From: Lentzea sp. NBRC 102530
Lineage (GTDB): Bacteria > Actinomycetota > Actinomycetes > Mycobacteriales > Pseudonocardiaceae
Length of the DNA stretch: 64,000 nt
Assembly (NCBI RefSeq): GCF_030269365.1
Contig: NZ_BSTF01000008.1
Span: forward strand, 345,588 to 409,587
Direction: 5' to 3'
Shown piece after piece: positions 16,852 to 24,888 of the stretch. Position 1 is the first letter of the stretch. Each line of letters starts with the position of its first letter. The translations under genes and the position numbers were made by a program. The notes under the pieces are model-generated. The model was not told the origin of the DNA and did no database searches. It saw nothing but the letters and a program-made list of their open reading frames with translations.

Positions 16852-17076
16852 TCATGTGCTCCGCAAGGTGACGACCCGCCAGCGGTAGCCGTCCTGGTCC
16901 GCGCGTTCGGCTTCGAACTCGACGGCGTCACCGACCCGCAGGCTCCGGAAGCCGCCTGGCCCCGCCGGGGTGACGGACGAGAAGTGCGCCCACACCGGTC
17001 CGTCGAACTCGGGCGACTCGATGACGCCCCAGCCCTCCTCGGCAGACCACCGCGACACCGTTCCGCGCGCCGTCAC
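16852..17076 (-). CDS. cold-shock-domain protein
   Basis: A 74-residue single OB-fold CSD. GTVSRWSAEEGWGVIESPEF corresponds to the G-x-V-K-W-F...G-F/W-G-F-I RNP1 region and VWAHFSSV to RNP2. Several aromatic nucleic-acid-binding positions are changed (RW for KWF, WGVI for FGFI), so binding may be weaker than in canonical CspA. ATG 17076 overlaps the qor stop as ATGA, so it is coupled to qor. Confidence 0.8.
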   Translation of the reverse strand: MTARGTVSRWSAEEGWGVIESPEFDGPVWAHFSSVTPAGPGGFRSLRVGDAVEFEAERADQDGYRWRVVTLRST

Positions 17077-18014
17077 GGCAGCAGCAGCAACTTGCCGGTC
17101 GTCTTGCGCGACTGCAGGTCCGTGTGCGCCTGCGCCGCCTCCTCCAGCTTGTACCGGCCACCGATGCGGATGTTCAGCACGCCCGTCCTGATCGCGTCGA
17201 ACAGGTCGGCCGCGCGGCCCTCGAACTCCTCGCGCGTCAGCATGTACGCGCCGGTCGACGGCCGCGTCAGGTACACCGACCCGGCCGCGTTCAGCCGCTG
17301 CGGGTCCACCGGCGGCACCGGCCCGGACGACGCGCCGAACAGCGCCAGCATGCCGCGCGGCTTGAGCGACGCGAGCGACTGGTCGAACGTGGACGCGCCC
17401 ACGCCGTCGTAGACGACGTCGACCTTCTCGATCTGCGAGGCGAAGTCCCCGTACCGCAGCACCTCGTCGGCCCCGGCCTCACGGGCCAGCGCCTCCTTCT
17501 CGTCCGTCGACACGGTCGCCACGACGGTCGCGCCCTTGGCCTTCGCCCACTGCGTCAGCAGCAACCCGACACCACCGGCCGCCGCGTGCACGAGCACCCG
17601 GTCGCCTTCCTTCACGGCGTACGTCGAGTGCACGAGGTAGTGCGCGGTGATGCCCTGCAACAGCGACGCCGCGGCCAGTTCGACGTCCAGGCCGTCCGGC
17701 ACCTTCACCGCCGCGGTCGCCGGCACGACGACCTCCGAGGAGTAGCTGCCCAGCACGGACATCCACGCGACCTTGTCGCCGACGGCGAAGCCGGGGGAGT
17801 TGCTCGTCACGACCTCGCCCGCGCCCTCCAGGCCGAGCGTGGTGGGCAGCGGCACCGGGTACTGGCCGCTGCGCTGGTACGTGTCGATGTAGTTGACGCC
17901 CGCGGCGCCCACCTTCACCAGCAGTTCGCCGTCACCGGGCACGGGCGACGGCACGTCGGAGTGCTCCAGCACCTCCGGACCACCGGCCGAACGCACCACC
18001 ACTGCCTTGGGCAT
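17073..18014 (-). CDS. qor: NADPH:quinone oxidoreductase (zeta-crystallin type)
   Basis: A 313-residue zinc-free member of the medium-chain dehydrogenase family. The GroES-like half has the motif AGVNYIDTYQRSGQYPVPLP (near residues 38-57). The cofactor site is HAAAGGVGLLLTQWAKAKGA (near residues 144-163), the NADPH-binding AAGGVG of the quinone-reductase branch. It corresponds in place to Rv1454c next to ctaB/ctaA in mycobacteria. ATG start at 18014. Confidence 0.93.
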   Translation of the reverse strand: MPKAVVVRSAGGPEVLEHSDVPSPVPGDGELLVKVGAAGVNYIDTYQRSGQYPVPLPTTLGLEGAGEVVTSNSPGFAVGDKVAWMSVLGSYSSEVVVPATAAVKVPDGLDVELAAASLLQGITAHYLVHSTYAVKEGDRVLVHAAAGGVGLLLTQWAKAKGATVVATVSTDEKEALAREAGADEVLRYGDFASQIEKVDVVYDGVGASTFDQSLASLKPRGMLALFGASSGPVPPVDPQRLNAAGSVYLTRPSTGAYMLTREEFEGRAADLFDAIRTGVLNIRIGGRYKLEEAAQAHTDLQSRKTTGKLLLLP

Positions 18015-18147
18015 CTGTCCTCCTAGATCGACTCACTCGGCACAACCCAGGCCGTCACCGCGATGTTCCCGGCGCCGCGTCCTGGAAACCACCAGGCTGG
18101 GTGTTCTCCCCATGACGGGCAGCTCGCGGCCCTGGTAAGACCATCCC

Positions 18148-18936
18148 ATGCGAAAGACAACCCTGCTGTTGATCGCCTGTCTGCTCGTCATGGGAGCGCT
18201 TCCATCGCACGCCGCCTCCGCCAAGAAGGGCGTGAACGCGGCCGACGACCCCGGATCCGCCGGCGCGGCCATGACCGCGCTGGACGCCCGCTGGTACTAC
18301 ACGTGGGCGTCGGACAGGCGCGGGATCCAGAGCGGCGCCGAGTTCGTGCCGATGATCTGGGGCGCGGCCGGCGTGACCGACGTCGAACTGAACAAAGCCA
18401 AGGCCAACGGCCGTCAACTCCTCGGCTTCAACGAACCGGACATGCCGGGCCAGGCGAACATGACCGTCGAACGCGCCCTGGACCTGTGGCCACGCCTGCA
18501 AGGCACCGGCCTGCGACTCGGCGCGCCGGGCGTCGCGTTCGGCGGTGACGTCGCGGGCGGCTGGCTCGACCGGTTCATGGCGGGTGCCAAGGCGCGCAAC
18601 CTGCGCGTCGACTTCATCCCGATCCACTGGTACGGCCAGGACTTCTCGGCGGCGGCCACCGGACACCTGGAGTCGTACCTGCGCAACGTCCACAACCGTT
18701 ACCAGAAGCCGATCTGGCTCACCGAGTACGCGCTGATCGACTGGCGTTCCGGCCGCGCGGTCTACCCGAGCCAGGCGCAGCAGACAGCGTTCATCACGGC
18801 GTCCACGAAGATGCTGAACGGACTGTCCTTTGTGGAGCGGTACGCGTGGTTCACGCTGTCCACGAAGACCAGCCCCACCGGGTTGTCGACCGGTACGTCG
18901 CTGACCGCGGCGGGGCAGGCCTACAAATCCGCCTAG
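18148..18936 (+). CDS. secreted GH128-like glycosyl hydrolase
   Basis: A 262-residue exported protein. The signal peptide TTLLLIACLLVMGALPSHA ends near residue 22. The mature part is a small TIM barrel of the Asl1/GH128 family. LLGFNEPDMPG (near residue 91) holds the acid/base Glu and IWLTEYALIDW (near residue 190) the nucleophile Glu. Characterised family members cleave beta-1,3-glucans of fungal or plant walls, and that is the expected role here. Start at ATG 18148. The end overlaps the convergent DUF885 gene by 4 bp. Confidence 0.85.
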   Translation: MRKTTLLLIACLLVMGALPSHAASAKKGVNAADDPGSAGAAMTALDARWYYTWASDRRGIQSGAEFVPMIWGAAGVTDVELNKAKANGRQLLGFNEPDMPGQANMTVERALDLWPRLQGTGLRLGAPGVAFGGDVAGGWLDRFMAGAKARNLRVDFIPIHWYGQDFSAAATGHLESYLRNVHNRYQKPIWLTEYALIDWRSGRAVYPSQAQQTAFITASTKMLNGLSFVERYAWFTLSTKTSPTGLSTGTSLTAAGQAYKSA

Positions 18937-20519
18937 TCCTCGCCGAGGGCCACCCGGCGCGCGAGCCCGAGCGGCAGCGCGCCGGACCCCGCGATCCGGT
19001 CGTGGAACTCGCGCAACGACCCCAGGTCCGCGTTCAGGTACTCGTCGCGGATCAGGTCGATCTCCAACGCCCCGGTCAGGTACGACGGCGCCTGCGTCGG
19101 CCACGCGCAGTACCGCTTCACCTCGCTCGTCGCGGTGGCGGGCGTGAGCGCCGTCCGCGCCACCATGAACGCCTCCGCCTCCTCGGGCGTCATGTCGCCG
19201 CAGTGCAACGCGGTGTCGACGATCATCCGCGCCGCCCGGAAGAGCCGCGCCTGGACGTGCCCCATCACCGCGCCGGGCGTCGTGTAGAAACCGACCTCGC
19301 GCAGCAGCTTCTCCGAGTACAGCGCCCAGCCCTCGGAGAAGTACGACGTCCGGAAGACCTTCCGCAACGGGTGCGCCGGACCTTGCGCGGCGACCCACGC
19401 GCCGTGCCAGTGGTGGCCGGGGTACGCCTCGTGCACCGAGACCGTCGGCAGCTGCGAGCGCGAGTTGGTGCGCAGCCGTTGCGACACCTGCTCGTCCGAC
19501 GCGCCCTCGGGCGTGAACGGCACGAAGAAGTAGCCGGTGCGCCGCGACGTCAGCGGCGGCGGGCCGAGGTAGCTCGCCACGGCCGTGACCGCCCGGTGGA
19601 ACGCCGGCGCCGGCACGACGTGGCACTCCTCTTCTTCAGGCAACGTCACGAGGTCGTGCTCGACCAGCGCCGCACGGGCCCGCGCCGTCTCGGCCTCGTA
19701 CTCGGCGAGCATCGCCTCCATCGTGGGCGGGTGGTCGTCCTGCAGGGCCGTGATCGCCGCCCGCCAGTCGGGCGAGCCGGCCAGCTCGACCAGTTCGGCC
19801 TCCAGCTCCGCGTACGCGTCCTGCCCGCGCTGGTGCAGCTCGGGCGACCCGTAGCCGAGCATCTCCTTGTCCTGCAACAACGTCGAGTAGAGCTTCTCGC
19901 CCATCCGCCAGTCCCCGGTGGCCCGGACGGCGAGGTCCTCCAGGTACGTCGCGTGCCGGTCGAACGCGTCCGCGGCGGGCCCGGCGGCTTCTGCGAGGTC
20001 GGCGCGGAACTCCGGGGTGGAAGCCTCCCGCGGCAACGACTCCAGCAGGAACGCCCGTGCCGTCCGCACCTGGTCCAGCGCCCGCCGCACGACCAGCGGC
20101 GACGCCAGCGCCGGGTCGAGGTTGGCCTCGGCCGCGGCGAGGATCGACGGCACCTCGCGCAACTTCGCGACCGTGGCCCCGATCAGCCCCGCCTCGGGCA
20201 GCAACCGGTGCAGGAACGGCGCCAGCAACCCGAAGAACACGATCCCGGAGTACTCGCTCGGGTCCCGCCGCCAGCCGGGCGAGGACTCCATCGCCGCCGA
20301 CCCGCGCAGCACCGACAGTGCGAGATCGCCGTCCACGGACCTCGGCAACGGCTCCAGCCGGGCGATCCACTCCCCGTTCTCCCTGGCCTGCTGTTCGAAC
20401 GCGGCCGCGGAGAAGTCCCCGAACGTGGAGCAGTGGTCCAGCGAACCGGCGTGAGCGGCGCGAACGGGGTTCCGGTCGAAGTACCAGGAGAGGAACGACG
20501 TGAGCGTGTCGGTGGTCAC
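18933..20519 (-). CDS. DUF885-family metallopeptidase-like protein
   Basis: A 528-residue soluble protein. The zinc-type motif HEAYPGHHWH (near residue 360) and the distal EGWALYSEKL glutamate identify DUF885, a gluzincin-like family of putative carboxypeptidases. The reading frame stays open further upstream, but I start at GTG 20519 (VTTDTLTSFLSWYFDRNPVR) because the extension overlaps the divergent gene and lacks family sequence. Substrate unknown. Confidence 0.85.
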   Translation of the reverse strand: MTTDTLTSFLSWYFDRNPVRAAHAGSLDHCSTFGDFSAAAFEQQARENGEWIARLEPLPRSVDGDLALSVLRGSAAMESSPGWRRDPSEYSGIVFFGLLAPFLHRLLPEAGLIGATVAKLREVPSILAAAEANLDPALASPLVVRRALDQVRTARAFLLESLPREASTPEFRADLAEAAGPAADAFDRHATYLEDLAVRATGDWRMGEKLYSTLLQDKEMLGYGSPELHQRGQDAYAELEAELVELAGSPDWRAAITALQDDHPPTMEAMLAEYEAETARARAALVEHDLVTLPEEEECHVVPAPAFHRAVTAVASYLGPPPLTSRRTGYFFVPFTPEGASDEQVSQRLRTNSRSQLPTVSVHEAYPGHHWHGAWVAAQGPAHPLRKVFRTSYFSEGWALYSEKLLREVGFYTTPGAVMGHVQARLFRAARMIVDTALHCGDMTPEEAEAFMVARTALTPATATSEVKRYCAWPTQAPSYLTGALEIDLIRDEYLNADLGSLREFHDRIAGSGALPLGLARRVALGED

Positions 20520-20555
20520 TCGGACGAAGTTACCCCGTGGTTTTACAGTGTGGGG

Positions 20556-20846
20556 GTGTCTGATCAAACCGCGCAGAAGCGCATCGCCGAGTTCGTGAAG
20601 GCCCACGGCAAGCCGGACACGGCGGTCAAAGCCGTGGTCGAACCGATCGGCCGCGCCGGTGCGCGGATCGTGCTGGTCGGCGCGGACGGCGCGATGGGCG
20701 ACGTGATGACCAAGGACGTGGAGTCCGCCACGGCTGCCGTCGAAGCCGCGGCCGGCGTCGAGCAGGCCGAGTGGGACCGCGAGACCACGGCCGCCGCCAA
20801 GATCGGCCCGGCGCACCGCCGCAAGATGGCCAAGATGCAGTCATGA
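20556..20846 (+). CDS. conserved small protein, unknown function
   Basis: 96 residues from GTG 20556. The sequence is mixed alpha/beta (ARIVLVGADGAMGDVMTKDV) with a basic C-terminus (AHRRKMAKMQS). The stop overlaps the ATG of the ATP-grasp gene (ATGA at 20843), so the two are translationally coupled and probably act together. I recognise no domain. Confidence 0.7.
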   Translation: MSDQTAQKRIAEFVKAHGKPDTAVKAVVEPIGRAGARIVLVGADGAMGDVMTKDVESATAAVEAAAGVEQAEWDRETTAAAKIGPAHRRKMAKMQS

Positions 20847-21694
20847 GGGTCGTGCTCGCCTCCTGCACGGGCCTGCCGGAAGGCGACGGCGACGAGAAGT
20901 CGCTCGTGACCGCGTTGCGGCGCGACGGCGTCGACGTCGAGTGGCGGCCGTGGAACGACGGCCCTGCCGACGCCGACCTGGTCGTGCTGCGCGCGACCTG
21001 GGACTACCCCGAGCACCTCGAGGAGTTCCTGGCGTGGTGCGACAGCGTGCCGACGCTCGCGAACCCGGCCACCGTGGTCCGCTGGAACACCGACAAGGCC
21101 TACCTCGTCGAACTCGCCGGCCGCGGCGTCCCCGTCGTGCCCACCTCGGTCGTCGCGCCGGGCGAGGAACCCGTCTTCCCGGACGGCGAGTTCGTCGTGA
21201 AGCCCTCGGTCGGCGCCGGCTCCAGGGGCGCGGCGAGGTTCACCGACCACGCCGCCGCCCGCGCGCACTTCGAGGCGTTGGGCGTCAAGACCCTGATCCA
21301 GCCCTACCAGTCCAGTGTGGACGAGAACGGCGAGACCGCCCTGGTGTTCTGCGCCGGCGAGTACTCCCACTCGTTCCACAAAGGACCGATGCTGGCCCAG
21401 GGCCTCGCCGAGGCGGAGTCCGGCCTGTACGTCGAGGAGAGGCTCCGCGCGATCGAGCCGTCCGCCACCCAGATCGCACTGGGTGAGCAGGTGCTCGACA
21501 CGGCGGCCGAGTTGCTGTCGTTGCGGCGCAGTGACTTCCTCTACGCCCGCGTGGACGTGGTGGAGGGTCCCGACGGCTCACCGCTGCTGCTCGAACTCGA
21601 ACTGACCGAGCCGACGCTCGGCTTCGCGTTCACCGACGACGCGGCGGCGTCCCGGTTCAGCAAGGCGATCCAGGAAGCCGCGACCAGGCGTTAG
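20843..21694 (+). CDS. ATP-grasp (RimK-like) ligase
   Basis: A 283-residue protein with the ATP-grasp core. The Lys of FVVKPSVGAGSRGAARF (near residues 115-131) binds phosphate, LIQPYQSSV is the hinge, and DVVEGPDGSPLLLELELTEP (near residues 240-260) holds the Mg-binding acidic residues. ATP-grasp ligases join a carboxylate to an amine or thiol. The substrate here is unknown. The small upstream protein is coupled to it. A long palindrome begins at its stop codon. Confidence 0.85.
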   Translation: MRVVLASCTGLPEGDGDEKSLVTALRRDGVDVEWRPWNDGPADADLVVLRATWDYPEHLEEFLAWCDSVPTLANPATVVRWNTDKAYLVELAGRGVPVVPTSVVAPGEEPVFPDGEFVVKPSVGAGSRGAARFTDHAAARAHFEALGVKTLIQPYQSSVDENGETALVFCAGEYSHSFHKGPMLAQGLAEAESGLYVEERLRAIEPSATQIALGEQVLDTAAELLSLRRSDFLYARVDVVEGPDGSPLLLELELTEPTLGFAFTDDAAASRFSKAIQEAATRR

Positions 21695-21778
21695 GCGCTG
21701 TCCTGCAAGTCCGTTGGGCGACAGTAGCCGACTCGCTCGCCCGCGCCTCTCACCGAACGAACTCGCAGGACAGCGCCT
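21693..21778. repeat. 86-bp imperfect palindrome after the ATP-grasp gene
   Basis: Arms 21693-21721 and 21750-21778 are inverted copies matching at 25 of 29 positions. The outermost 14 bp (AGGCGCTGTCCTGC) are perfect and the centre is 28 nt. The left end overlaps the TAG stop. There is no U-tract on either side, so this is not a standard terminator. The well-kept outer ends look like terminal inverted repeats of a small non-autonomous element. Confidence 0.7.
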
Positions 21779-21799
21779 GGCCCGCGCTACGGTCGGATC

Positions 21800-22585
21800 A
21801 TGACCACGGCGAACGTCAACGGCATCACCATCGGCTACGACGACACGGGCACCGGTGACGACGTGCTGGTGCTCGTGCACGGCCACCCCTTCGACCGCAC
21901 GATGTGGCGCCCGCAGATCGAGCACTTCAGCCGCCGGGGCCACCGCGTGATCGCCGCCGACCTCCGCGGCTACGGCGAGTCCACCGTCGTCCCCGGCATC
22001 ACCACCCTCGACGTCTTCGCGAACGACATCGCGGCCCTGCTGGACCACCTGGACGTCGACCGGTTCGTGCTAGGCGGTCTCTCCATGGGCGGGCAGATCG
22101 TCATGCAGTGCGTCCAAGACTTCCCCGAACGGCTGACGGGCCTGATCCTCGCCGACACCTTCGCCCGGCCCGAGACCGCGGAGGGCCGGAGGAACCGCAA
22201 CGCCATGGCCGATCGCCTTCTCGACGAAGGCATGTCCGGGTACGCCAACGAGGTCAAGTGGAAGATGGTGGCGCGCCACAACCCCGAAGCGGCGGAGTTC
22301 GTCGCGCAGCTGATGCACAACGCACCGCCGGAGGGCGCCGCCGCGGCACTGAGGGGCAGGGCGGAACGTCCCGACTACACCGAAACCCTCAAGAGCATCA
22401 CCGTGCCCACGCTGGTCATCGTGGGCAGCGACGACGAGTACACCCCGGTCGAAGACGCCGAGTACATGCACGAACGCATAGCGACGTCCACCCTCGAAGT
22501 GGTCGAAGGCGCCGCCCACATGCCGAACGTCGAACGCCCCGAAGCCTTCAACCGAGCTGTGGAGGAACTGCTAGCGCAGGCCTGA
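21800..22585 (+). CDS. alpha/beta hydrolase
   Basis: A 261-residue alpha/beta-hydrolase fold enzyme. VHGHPFDRTMW forms the oxyanion region, GGLSMGG (near residue 93) is the nucleophile elbow (Ser), DDEYTPV supplies the Asp (near residue 213) and GAAHMPNVE the His (near residue 240). The triad is complete. The closest families are esterases and 3-oxoadipate-enol-lactonase-like hydrolases, but substrate cannot be read. It overlaps the convergent symporter by 15 bp. Confidence 0.85.
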   Translation: MTTANVNGITIGYDDTGTGDDVLVLVHGHPFDRTMWRPQIEHFSRRGHRVIAADLRGYGESTVVPGITTLDVFANDIAALLDHLDVDRFVLGGLSMGGQIVMQCVQDFPERLTGLILADTFARPETAEGRRNRNAMADRLLDEGMSGYANEVKWKMVARHNPEAAEFVAQLMHNAPPEGAAAALRGRAERPDYTETLKSITVPTLVIVGSDDEYTPVEDAEYMHERIATSTLEVVEGAAHMPNVERPEAFNRAVEELLAQA

Positions 22586-24148
22586 GCCGAGTCCGGTCAG
22601 CCCGCGGACCTCCATCTCCGCCTGCTTGGCCGCGTCCGCCTTCTCCTCGCCCAGCACGGTCCCGAGGAACCCGGCCAGGAACGACAGCGGGATCGACACG
22701 ATGCCGGGGTTCGACAGCGGGAAGAACGCGAAGTCGGCGTCCGGGAACACCGACGACTTCGAGCCCGAGATCGCGGGGGAGAAGACGATCAGCAGCACGC
22801 ACGACACCAAGCCGCCGTAGATGCTCCACAACGTGCCGCGCGTGTTGAAACGCTTCCAGAACAACGAGTACAGCAACGTGGGCAGGTTCGCGGACGCGGC
22901 CAGGGCGAACGCCAGCGCGACCAGGAAGGCGACGTTCTGGCCGTTGGCCGCGATGCCGCCGACGATCGCCAGCACACCCACGCACACGGCGGTGATGCGA
23001 GCGACACGGACCTCGTCGCGCGGATCGGCCTCGCCGTGCTTGATCACGTTCGCGTACACGTCGTGCGCGAAGGAGGCCGAAGCGGTCAGGGTCAGACCGG
23101 CGACCACGGCCAGGATCGTCGCGAACGCCACCGCGCACACGATGCCGAGCAGAACCGTGCCGCCCACCTGGAACGCCAGCAGCGGTGCCGCGGAGTTCTC
23201 ACCGCCGGGAGCACCGGTGATCTTGTCGGTGCCGACGAGGGCCATCGCGCCGAAGCCGATGACGAGCGTGCACGAGTAGAAGATCGCCATCATCCAGGTG
23301 GCCCACACGACCGACTTACGCGCCTCACGCGCGTTGGGCACGGTGTAGAAGCGCATCAGCACGTGCGGCAACGAGGCGGTGCCCAACACCAGAGCCAGGG
23401 CCAAGGAGATGAAGTCGATCTTCGACAGGTCCGAGGCGCCGTACTTCACGCCCGGCGCCAGCACGGCCTCGCCGAGGGGCGACTGCTGCGAGGCGCGGTC
23501 GAGCATCGAGGAGAAGTCGAAGCCGAACTTGCCGATCAGGAAGATCGTCAGCAGGGAGACGGACAGGATCAGCAGGACGGCCTTGATGATCTGCACCCAG
23601 GTGGTGCCCTTCATGCCGCCCACCAGCACGTACAGCACCATGACGATGCCCACGACCGCGATGATGATCGACTGGCCGATCTTGCTGTGCACGTCCAGCA
23701 GCAACGCCATCAGGCCGCCGGCGCCCGCCATCTGCGCGATCATGTAGAACAGCGAGATCACCAGGGTCGCGTTCGCGGCGGCCGCGCGCACGGGGCGCTG
23801 GCGCATGCGGAACGCCATCACGTCGCCCATCGTGAAACGGCCGGTGTTGCGCAGCCGTTCGGAGATCAGCATCAGGCCGATCAGCCAGGCCACGACCCAG
23901 CCGATCGAGTACATGAAGCCGTCGTAGCCGTTCACGGCGATCGCGCCGGAGATGCCCAGGAACGACGCCGCGGACAGGAAGTCACCCGACAGTGCGATGC
24001 CGTTCTGCGTGCCGGTGAAGCTGCTGCCTGCGGCGTAGTAGTCCGACGCGCTGACGTTCCGCGTGGAGGCGCGGTAGACGATGTAGAGCGTCAGCAGGAC
24101 GAAGATGCCGAAGACGGACAGGTTGATCGCGGTGTTCGCCCCGGTCAC
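22571..24148 (-). CDS. actP: sodium:solute symporter, acetate permease type
   Basis: A 525-residue SSS-family symporter with about 13 membrane helices. Signature pieces are GDFLSAASFLGISGAIAVNG (near residue 57), GGMKGTTWVQIIKA, and FATILAVVAGLTLTASASFA in the core. The upstream DUF485 gene is the usual partner of ActP acetate/glycolate permeases. I start at GTG 24148 (VTGANTAINLS), which forms a GTGA overlap with the DUF485 stop. Confidence 0.9.
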   Translation of the reverse strand: MTGANTAINLSVFGIFVLLTLYIVYRASTRNVSASDYYAAGSSFTGTQNGIALSGDFLSAASFLGISGAIAVNGYDGFMYSIGWVVAWLIGLMLISERLRNTGRFTMGDVMAFRMRQRPVRAAAANATLVISLFYMIAQMAGAGGLMALLLDVHSKIGQSIIIAVVGIVMVLYVLVGGMKGTTWVQIIKAVLLILSVSLLTIFLIGKFGFDFSSMLDRASQQSPLGEAVLAPGVKYGASDLSKIDFISLALALVLGTASLPHVLMRFYTVPNAREARKSVVWATWMMAIFYSCTLVIGFGAMALVGTDKITGAPGGENSAAPLLAFQVGGTVLLGIVCAVAFATILAVVAGLTLTASASFAHDVYANVIKHGEADPRDEVRVARITAVCVGVLAIVGGIAANGQNVAFLVALAFALAASANLPTLLYSLFWKRFNTRGTLWSIYGGLVSCVLLIVFSPAISGSKSSVFPDADFAFFPLSNPGIVSIPLSFLAGFLGTVLGEEKADAAKQAEMEVRGLTGLGSGLR

Positions 24149-24555
24149 GCGAGCTCCTCGTCGGTTTCCGCGAGCGCGCGCACCTTGTCGACCTGCGGGT
24201 CGAGCTTCCTTTTGGAGTAACGCGCGTACGCCATGGTGATGATGATGGTGGTGACGATCTGGAGGAATCCCATCGTCAAGCCGACGTTCACCGTTCCGAA
24301 CAGCGGAGTGCTCATGAAGTCGGCGGCGTAAGCGGAAAGCAATACGAACGTGACGTACCAAGCGAGGAACAGCAACGTGGCCGGGAGAATGAAACGCTTC
24401 ACCCGCCGCTTCAGGTCGAGGAAATCCTCACTCGTTTGGATCGCACCGTAATCCGGCTCTCCGTCACCATCTATGAGCAATGAGTGAACGGGCTCGTCAA
24501 AGGTCGCGAAACCGGGCGTCGCCGGGCGTGACACGGAGGGCAGCGCCTTCGTCAT
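24145..24555 (-). CDS. DUF485 membrane protein
   Basis: 136 residues from ATG 24555. An N-terminal cytoplasmic stretch is followed by two membrane helices (FILPATLLFLAWYVTFVLLS and VGLTMGFLQIVTTIIITMAY). This is the two-helix DUF485 family (YjcH-like) encoded with ActP, thought to assist the permease. Coupled to actP by a GTGA overlap. Confidence 0.88.
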   Translation of the reverse strand: MTKALPSVSRPATPGFATFDEPVHSLLIDGDGEPDYGAIQTSEDFLDLKRRVKRFILPATLLFLAWYVTFVLLSAYAADFMSTPLFGTVNVGLTMGFLQIVTTIIITMAYARYSKRKLDPQVDKVRALAETDEELA

Positions 24556-24888
24556 CAACCGCTCGCATTCGTTACGGGGAGTGCCCGGCGAGGCTCCGCG
24601 CACTCAGCGCGTCCGATCCGGGGGTGGAGGGCGCAAGCGTAACCACGCGTGGCGGCGAGTCAATCCCCTGAACCCGCAGGACCACCCCAAAAGGTCCCGA
24701 GTGACGCAGAGTGATCGATCGTGCACGCCCCAGGTCGTTGTCGCGTCACGCTCTCTGGCCTACTATCCGCTCACACCCGATACGGCTGATGGAGATATCG
24801 AGCTGCGGGGACATCGACTCGCGGGGATTCGCCAGGCCAGGAGGTAGCCGATAGTGGGGCACTTCGAGCGCGCCTTGGGGATCATTTC
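24556..24888. promoter_or_regulatory. divergent region with a sigma70-type promoter for the conservon
   Basis: 333 bp between the DUF485 gene and cvnA. A good promoter for cvnA is TTGTCG (24738-24743), 17-nt spacer, TACTAT (24761-24766), about 120 nt before the GTG at 24889. The rest holds the leftward promoter for DUF485-actP. No ORF is convincing. Confidence 0.6.
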
